The notes under the pieces were generated by a model that was not told the origin of the DNA, did not search any database, and saw only the letters and a program-made list of their open reading frames with translations. A program made the translations under genes and the position numbers. Positions 1-3,223 of a DNA stretch of 5,514 nt are shown piece by piece; the stretch's first letter is position 1, and each line of letters opens with the position of its first letter. This DNA comes from UBA1100 sp964533265 (lineage in GTDB: Bacteria > Verrucomicrobiota > Verrucomicrobiia > Limisphaerales > UBA1100), in assembly GCA_964533265.1 (NCBI GenBank), contig CAZHJW010000160.1, forward strand, positions 1 to 5,514. Reading direction: 5' to 3'.

Positions 1-504
1 CCATAGCTTGGGTCCCATTTTTCCATCCACTGCGTAGACCTTTTTGTCAGTGGAACCAACGTACACGGTGCCATCAGGCCCAATGGCGGGGGAGGAGTAC
101 ACCGCATCTCCCGTTTCAAATTCCCATTTCTTGGCCCCGGTTTTTCCATCCAGTGCGTGTAATTTTTTGTCAAGTGACCCAACGTAAAGGGTGCCATCAA
201 ATCCAATGGCGGAGGAGAACACATTGTTAACTCCCTCTCCCGTTTCAAATTCCCATATCTTGGCTCCGTTCTTGCCATTCAGTGCAAAGACTTTCCTTTC
301 CATTGACCCAACATAAACGGTGCCATCAGCCGCGATAGAGAGGGGGGAGTTTAGCCTGTTTTTCCCTACGTCAAATTCCCATTTCTTGGCCCCTGTCGGG
401 GGATCAAGAGCATAGAGCTTTTTATCAACTGACCCAACATAAACGGTGCCATCGGGACCGATAGCAGGGTGAGGGGAAACGTTATTTCCCGTTTTAAATT
501 CCCA
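1..504 (-). repeat. Tandem PQQ-like beta-propeller blades of the kinase
   Basis: Four full blades and the start of a fifth are visible. Each has the pattern DGT-[VL]-YVGS, then a Lys-rich turn, a [FHY]A[LV][DN] segment, a G-A/P-K step and a closing Trp followed by EF. The blade tryptophans are at protein residues 506, 547, 589, 632 and 673, a period of 41-43 residues (123-129 bp). On the plus strand the shared block aaattccca begins at 118, 247, 373 and 496. The A-x-D-x-x-T-G-x-x-x-W pattern is typical of PQQ-enzyme and BamB-type propellers. No free PQQ-dehydrogenase active site is seen, so a structural or sensor role is more likely than catalysis. Seven or eight blades are usual, so several should lie beyond the left edge. 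Confidence 0.9.
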
Positions 505-2019
505 AAGGAGCGTGCCGGGTTTTTCGGCGTTTACAGGTTGGCCTATCCCTACGCCCTTGCCGCTGGCCTGAGTGCCTCCGGCTTGATTTTGATTGTCTTT
601 GTCCGACCCACCCATGAAGAACCAGCTCAGGCCCGCAACCACAATGATGGACGCTGCAATCGCCAGCATGGGGTTCTTTTTTTCTTCAGCATTCTGAGTC
701 TGCACCACCGTTGGCTGTTCTTGAGTTGGTTGAGCTTGTGTTGGCTGCGCCTGCGTTGGTTGAGCTTGAGCCTCCGGTTCTGCGGTTGTCGCAACGGGTT
801 TATCAGTGACCATTCTTTCTACGCCCGTCTCGGTCGCCTTTCTTTCCGCCGGTCTTTCAGATTTACCTCCAGTACGAAGCCACTCGCCAATGGCGCCCGC
901 ACTGGCAGGGCGCACGGTTGCATCCTTGGCCAGGCAGCTCATCACCACGTCATTCACGTAATCAGGTACTTCATTTTCCAGGCCAAACTCCCTTAGCCGC
1001 TGTTCAAGGGGTGCTGGGGTAACGTGTTGGGCCTGCTGGGCAATGTCGCCGGTGTGGAAGGGAGGGCGCCCAGTCAATAGACAGTACATGGTGGCGCCCA
1101 GGGCATAGATGTCGTCACTGGCCCTGGGCGGTTCGCCCAGCATTTGCTGGGGGCTCATGAACTGCGGGGTGCCACTGATGATATCGGCCATCGAGGAGCG
1201 CCCGGTGGCATCGGCAATGGAGGCGGCAATGCCGAAGTCCGCCAGCTTGAGTACTCCATCATGGGTAATCATGATGTTGGCGGGCTTGAGATCGCGATGC
1301 ACGATCTTGCGTTCGTGCGCGTAATCCAGCGCGTCACAAAGTTGCATGACGTAGGGCTTGACCTCTTGCCAACTGAAGATGCGGTCAGGTTGGTTTATCT
1401 GAATGGCATGCAGGTCGGTGCCTTCCACATATTCCAGGCTGACAAAGGGGTTTTCGCCCGGTAACTGGATCAGGTCGTGAATACGGATAATGTTGTCATG
1501 ACTGAGCTTGCGGCTCTTCTGGACTTCACGCTTGAGGTCCAGCAGGCAGACCGCGTCATTGGCCACGTCACTGGGCAACACCTTAATGGCAACGAGCTCA
1601 TCGAGCTGGGTATCTTGTGCCAACCAGACCTGGCCCATGGCTCCCCGGCCCAGTTCCTTGTTCAGTTGATAGCGCCCCGCACCAATCTTGACGCCCGGCG
1701 ACAGGTCGCCCACGCCCTCCAATTGCAGGTCGATATGCAGGTCGCCCACCTGCAGGCGTTGGCCCGGCGTCAGGCGTACTTTCCCGCGTACATTGATCTG
1801 GTCCAAAAAGGTTCCGGAGGTGCTGTTTAAATCCTCAATAAAGATGCCTTCATCTGATAAATGAAGCTTGGCGTGGTCATTGGAAACATGAGGGCTTTCA
1901 CAATAGATGGCGCTATTGGGGTCACGGCCAATGGCGTGTTGGCCTTCGCCCAAAAGGTACTGGGAGACAATCGTACCATCCTGCTGGTACACCATGATTT
2001 TTACGCGCAAGTCAGGCAT
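1..2019 (-). CDS. FHA-containing membrane Ser/Thr protein kinase with C-terminal PQQ-like beta-propeller (3' end beyond left edge)
   Basis: This frame is open for 673 codons, from ATG at 2019 to the left edge. An in-frame TAA lies one codon upstream of that ATG, so it is the earliest possible start; Met9 is the only close alternative, and no clear Shine-Dalgarno is seen. An FHA domain (residues about 5-100) has GR at 31-32, the SPHVSNDHA segment and NSTSGT at 65-70, the phosphothreonine-peptide signature. A Hanks-type kinase domain (about 117-381) has the glycine loop GRGAMGQV at 124-131, Lys146 in VAIK, Glu165 of helix C, HRDLKPAN at 241-248, DFG at 261-263 and Asp303 of helix F, so it should be active. 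The usual APE is SPQ (289-291). A QAQPT-repeat linker (418-437) and one transmembrane helix (about 450-468) follow, then PQQ/BamB-like blades from residue 504 on. The kinase should face the cytoplasm and the propeller the periplasm, which suggests transmembrane sensing. The ligand and kinase targets cannot be read from sequence. Family assignment is very secure. Confidence 0.95.
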   Translation of the reverse strand, partial: MPDLRVKIMVYQQDGTIVSQYLLGEGQHAIGRDPNSAIYCESPHVSNDHAKLHLSDEGIFIEDLNSTSGTFLDQINVRGKVRLTPGQRLQVGDLHIDLQLEGVGDLSPGVKIGAGRYQLNKELGRGAMGQVWLAQDTQLDELVAIKVLPSDVANDAVCLLDLKREVQKSRKLSHDNIIRIHDLIQLPGENPFVSLEYVEGTDLHAIQINQPDRIFSWQEVKPYVMQLCDALDYAHERKIVHRDLKPANIMITHDGVLKLADFGIAASIADATGRSSMADIISGTPQFMSPQQMLGEPPRASDDIYALGATMYCLLTGRPPFHTGDIAQQAQHVTPAPLEQRLREFGLENEVPDYVNDVVMSCLAKDATVRPASAGAIGEWLRTGGKSERPAERKATETGVERMVTDKPVATTAEPEAQAQPTQAQPTQAQPTQEQPTVVQTQNAEEKKNPMLAIAASIIVVAGLSWFFMGGSDKDNQNQAGGTQASGKGVGIGQPVNAEKPGTLLWEFKTGNNVSPHPAIGPDGTVYVGSVDKKLYALDPPTGAKKWEFDVGKNRLNSPLSIAADGTVYVGSMERKVFALNGKNGAKIWEFETGEGVNNVFSSAIGFDGTLYVGSLDKKLHALDGKTGAKKWEFETGDAVYSSPAIGPDGTVYVGSTDKKVYAVDGKMGPKLW
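709..768 (-). repeat. 15-bp tandem repeat encoding (QAQPT)4 in the kinase juxtamembrane linker
   Basis: Four 15-bp units encode QAQPT, QAQPT, QAQPT and QEQPT (protein residues 418-437). They lie between the kinase domain and the transmembrane helix. The Gln/Pro/Thr composition predicts an extended, disordered spacer, and the repeated Thr-containing units could be phosphorylation sites, possibly read by the FHA domain of the same or a partner kinase (inference). Codons vary between units, so the array is not a very recent expansion. The repeat number could vary between strains by slippage. Confidence 0.85.
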
Positions 2020-2159
2020 GATTTAACGGGGTTAACGTTCTTTCTATTAGTTTATTGGGGCTATTTCGTCCACTTCAATTTGCGCGTTTTCAATCAAGAT
2101 TTGGACCTGACACGCGGCGATATCGACAATCCCCGTATCGGTCAGTAGAGTCGCTGGCC
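2020..2159. promoter_or_regulatory. Divergent intergenic region between the kinase and the MetE-like gene
   Basis: This 140-base stretch separates two divergently read genes and must hold the promoter of each unless transcripts enter from outside. It is more AT-rich than the flanking genes at its kinase-proximal end. A direct repeat TTAACG occurs at 2023-2028 and 2032-2037, nine bases apart, and overlaps a GTTAAC palindrome (2031-2036). These sit just upstream of the kinase start and could bind a regulator, though they are too short to be convincing. No good sigma-70 promoter was found for the plus-strand gene. No terminator, tRNA or riboswitch-like fold was recognised. Confidence 0.5.
2049..2078 (-). 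promoter_or_regulatory. Weak candidate sigma-70 promoter for the kinase gene
   Basis: On the minus strand a TTGAAG hexamer (2078-2073) is followed, after an 18-base spacer, by TAAACT (2054-2049). Each matches the TTGACA and TATAAT consensus at four of six positions. A transcript starting about seven bases after the -10 box would have a leader of roughly 20-25 bases before the ATG at 2019. The match quality is low and such pairs arise by chance in AT-rich DNA. Confidence 0.25.
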
Positions 2160-3164
2160 ATGTCCGATCCTGCCATTCGCACCACTGTTGTCGGTAGTTA
2201 CCCGGTTCCCACTTGGCTGGCTACTCAGCCTTCGGGGCCGAACCTGCGTGATGCCATTCTCACGGTGCTCAAGACACAGGAGCTCTGTGGGATTGACGTG
2301 GTGGCTGATGGGGAACTCAGCCGGTTTAATATCAGTCATCCGGAAACCAACGGGATGATTGATTATTTTATCGCGCCCATGAGCGGAATCGACACCACGC
2401 TCAGTCGTGAGGAACTGGTTGCTTTCCGTGCGCAGGAACGCACGACCTTTCGTGCTCAACCCGCCGGCGTGGTACGCGACACCCTCGGTGAGGGATTACT
2501 GAATCTCCCGGCCGATTGGGAGAGTGTGAAGAATCTTGGGGCTCAACCCATGAAGTTTACGGTGACCTCACCCTACATGCTGGCCAAGACATTGCTGGAT
2601 AAGAAATACGGGGACCTACCCGCACTCACCATGGACATCGCCAAGGTGCTGCGAAAGCAGGTTGAGGCTATCGACGCGCCGATTGTACAAGTTGATGAGG
2701 CGCACCTTACCGGTCATCCGGAAGATGAAGCCTGGGCGCATGAGCCGATCAATGAAGTCTTTAAGGGAGTATCTGGAGAGAAAGGTCTGCATCTTTGCTT
2801 TGGAAACTATGGGGGGCAATCCATCCAGCAGGGGTTCTGGAAAAATATTATGAACTTTCTTAATGCCCTGAATGTGGATCATCTCGTGCTGGAATTTGCG
2901 CGGCGCGGTTATGATGAACTCGATGCGTTCAAGGAATTACGGGAAGACATCGTTCTGGGGCTGGGTGTGATCGATATCAAGGATAACGTGGTGGAAACTC
3001 CTGAAACCGTTGCCGGACGCATTGAACATGCGGTGAAGATTCTGGGTGTTGAGCGTATCAAGTGGATCCATCCAGACTGTGGTTTCTGGATGCTGCCCCG
3101 CACCGTGGCAGATGCAAAGATGGATGCATTGGTAGCCGGCCGGGACTTATTTCTGGATCGCTAA
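2160..3164 (+). CDS. Short cobalamin-independent methionine synthase-like (MetE C-terminal domain) methyltransferase
   Basis: This 334-residue protein is a single TIM-barrel of the UROD/MetE-like superfamily. It matches only the C-terminal catalytic half of classical MetE, which is about 750 residues. The zinc ligands are visible: His211 and Cys213 in HLCFGN, Glu245 in LVLEF and Cys307 in PDCGFW. Other family marks are VGSYP at 11-15, CGIDVVADGE ending at Glu52, and VDE at 178-180. The family moves a methyl group to a zinc-bound thiol, classically from methyltetrahydrofolate to homocysteine, in the cytoplasm. By eye, E. coli residues contacting folate and the proton-donor His look replaced (Thr144, Gly185, Lys274), so the methyl donor or thiol is uncertain. 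ATG 2160 is chosen because homologues begin just before the IRTTVVGSYP strand; a TTG at 2055 would add 35 low-quality residues. A weak AGAG lies nine bases upstream. No other methionine gene is in the window. Confidence 0.92.
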   Translation: MSDPAIRTTVVGSYPVPTWLATQPSGPNLRDAILTVLKTQELCGIDVVADGELSRFNISHPETNGMIDYFIAPMSGIDTTLSREELVAFRAQERTTFRAQPAGVVRDTLGEGLLNLPADWESVKNLGAQPMKFTVTSPYMLAKTLLDKKYGDLPALTMDIAKVLRKQVEAIDAPIVQVDEAHLTGHPEDEAWAHEPINEVFKGVSGEKGLHLCFGNYGGQSIQQGFWKNIMNFLNALNVDHLVLEFARRGYDELDAFKELREDIVLGLGVIDIKDNVVETPETVAGRIEHAVKILGVERIKWIHPDCGFWMLPRTVADAKMDALVAGRDLFLDR

Positions 3165-3181
3165 AGTCCTCAAAAAATTAT

Positions 3182-3187
3182 TATAAT
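3182..3187 (+). promoter_or_regulatory. Perfect -10 box TATAAT upstream of the GYF/ankyrin gene
   Basis: The 59-base gap after the MetE-like gene contains an exact TATAAT at 3182-3187 within an AT-rich run. A transcript would begin near 3194 and leave a leader of about 30 bases before the GTG at 3224. No matching -35 hexamer stands out 16-18 bases upstream, where the stop codon of the preceding gene lies. The right-hand gene may therefore have its own promoter rather than only reading through from the MetE-like gene. Confidence 0.4.
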
Positions 3188-3199
3188 CGTAGCCGATTA
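3184..3199. other. Small inverted repeat (6-bp stem, 4-base loop) in the intergenic gap
   Basis: TAATCG (3184-3189) and CGATTA (3194-3199) are perfect inverted repeats around TAGC. The stem is short and AT-rich, and no T-run follows on the plus strand, so it is a poor intrinsic terminator for the MetE-like gene. It overlaps the TATAAT box and the expected transcription start, so it could equally be an operator half-site pair. An overlapping alternative pairing, TCGTA with TACGA, also exists at 3187-3202. Confidence 0.35.
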
Positions 3200-3223
3200 C
3201 GACATGCGAACGTCTGCACAGCA

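Noticed and set aside
1..504. PQQ-dependent dehydrogenase fused to the kinase
   Set aside because: The blades carry the structural repeat motif only; no calcium/PQQ catalytic residues or signal peptide of that enzyme class were recognised.
469..2148. Several plus-strand open frames (469-996, 1109-1324, 1144-1464, 1477-1830, 1861-2148)
   Set aside because: They are antisense to the continuous FHA-kinase frame, encode no recognisable domain, and are explained by its GC-rich codon pattern.
2055..2159. Upstream TTG start at 2055 for the MetE-like gene
   Set aside because: The extra 35 residues are Arg/Phe-rich with no family match, while ATG 2160 starts right before the conserved first strand.
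2142..3103. Minus-strand open frames and a short plus frame (2142-2459, 2616-2882, 2909-3103 minus; 2662-2853 plus)
   Set aside because: All overlap the well-supported MetE-like gene and show no domain of their own.
3184..3199. Intrinsic terminator after the MetE-like gene
   Set aside because: The stem is only six pairs, AT-rich, and no T-run follows on the plus strand; the T-run that exists on the minus strand is distant and no minus-strand gene ends there.
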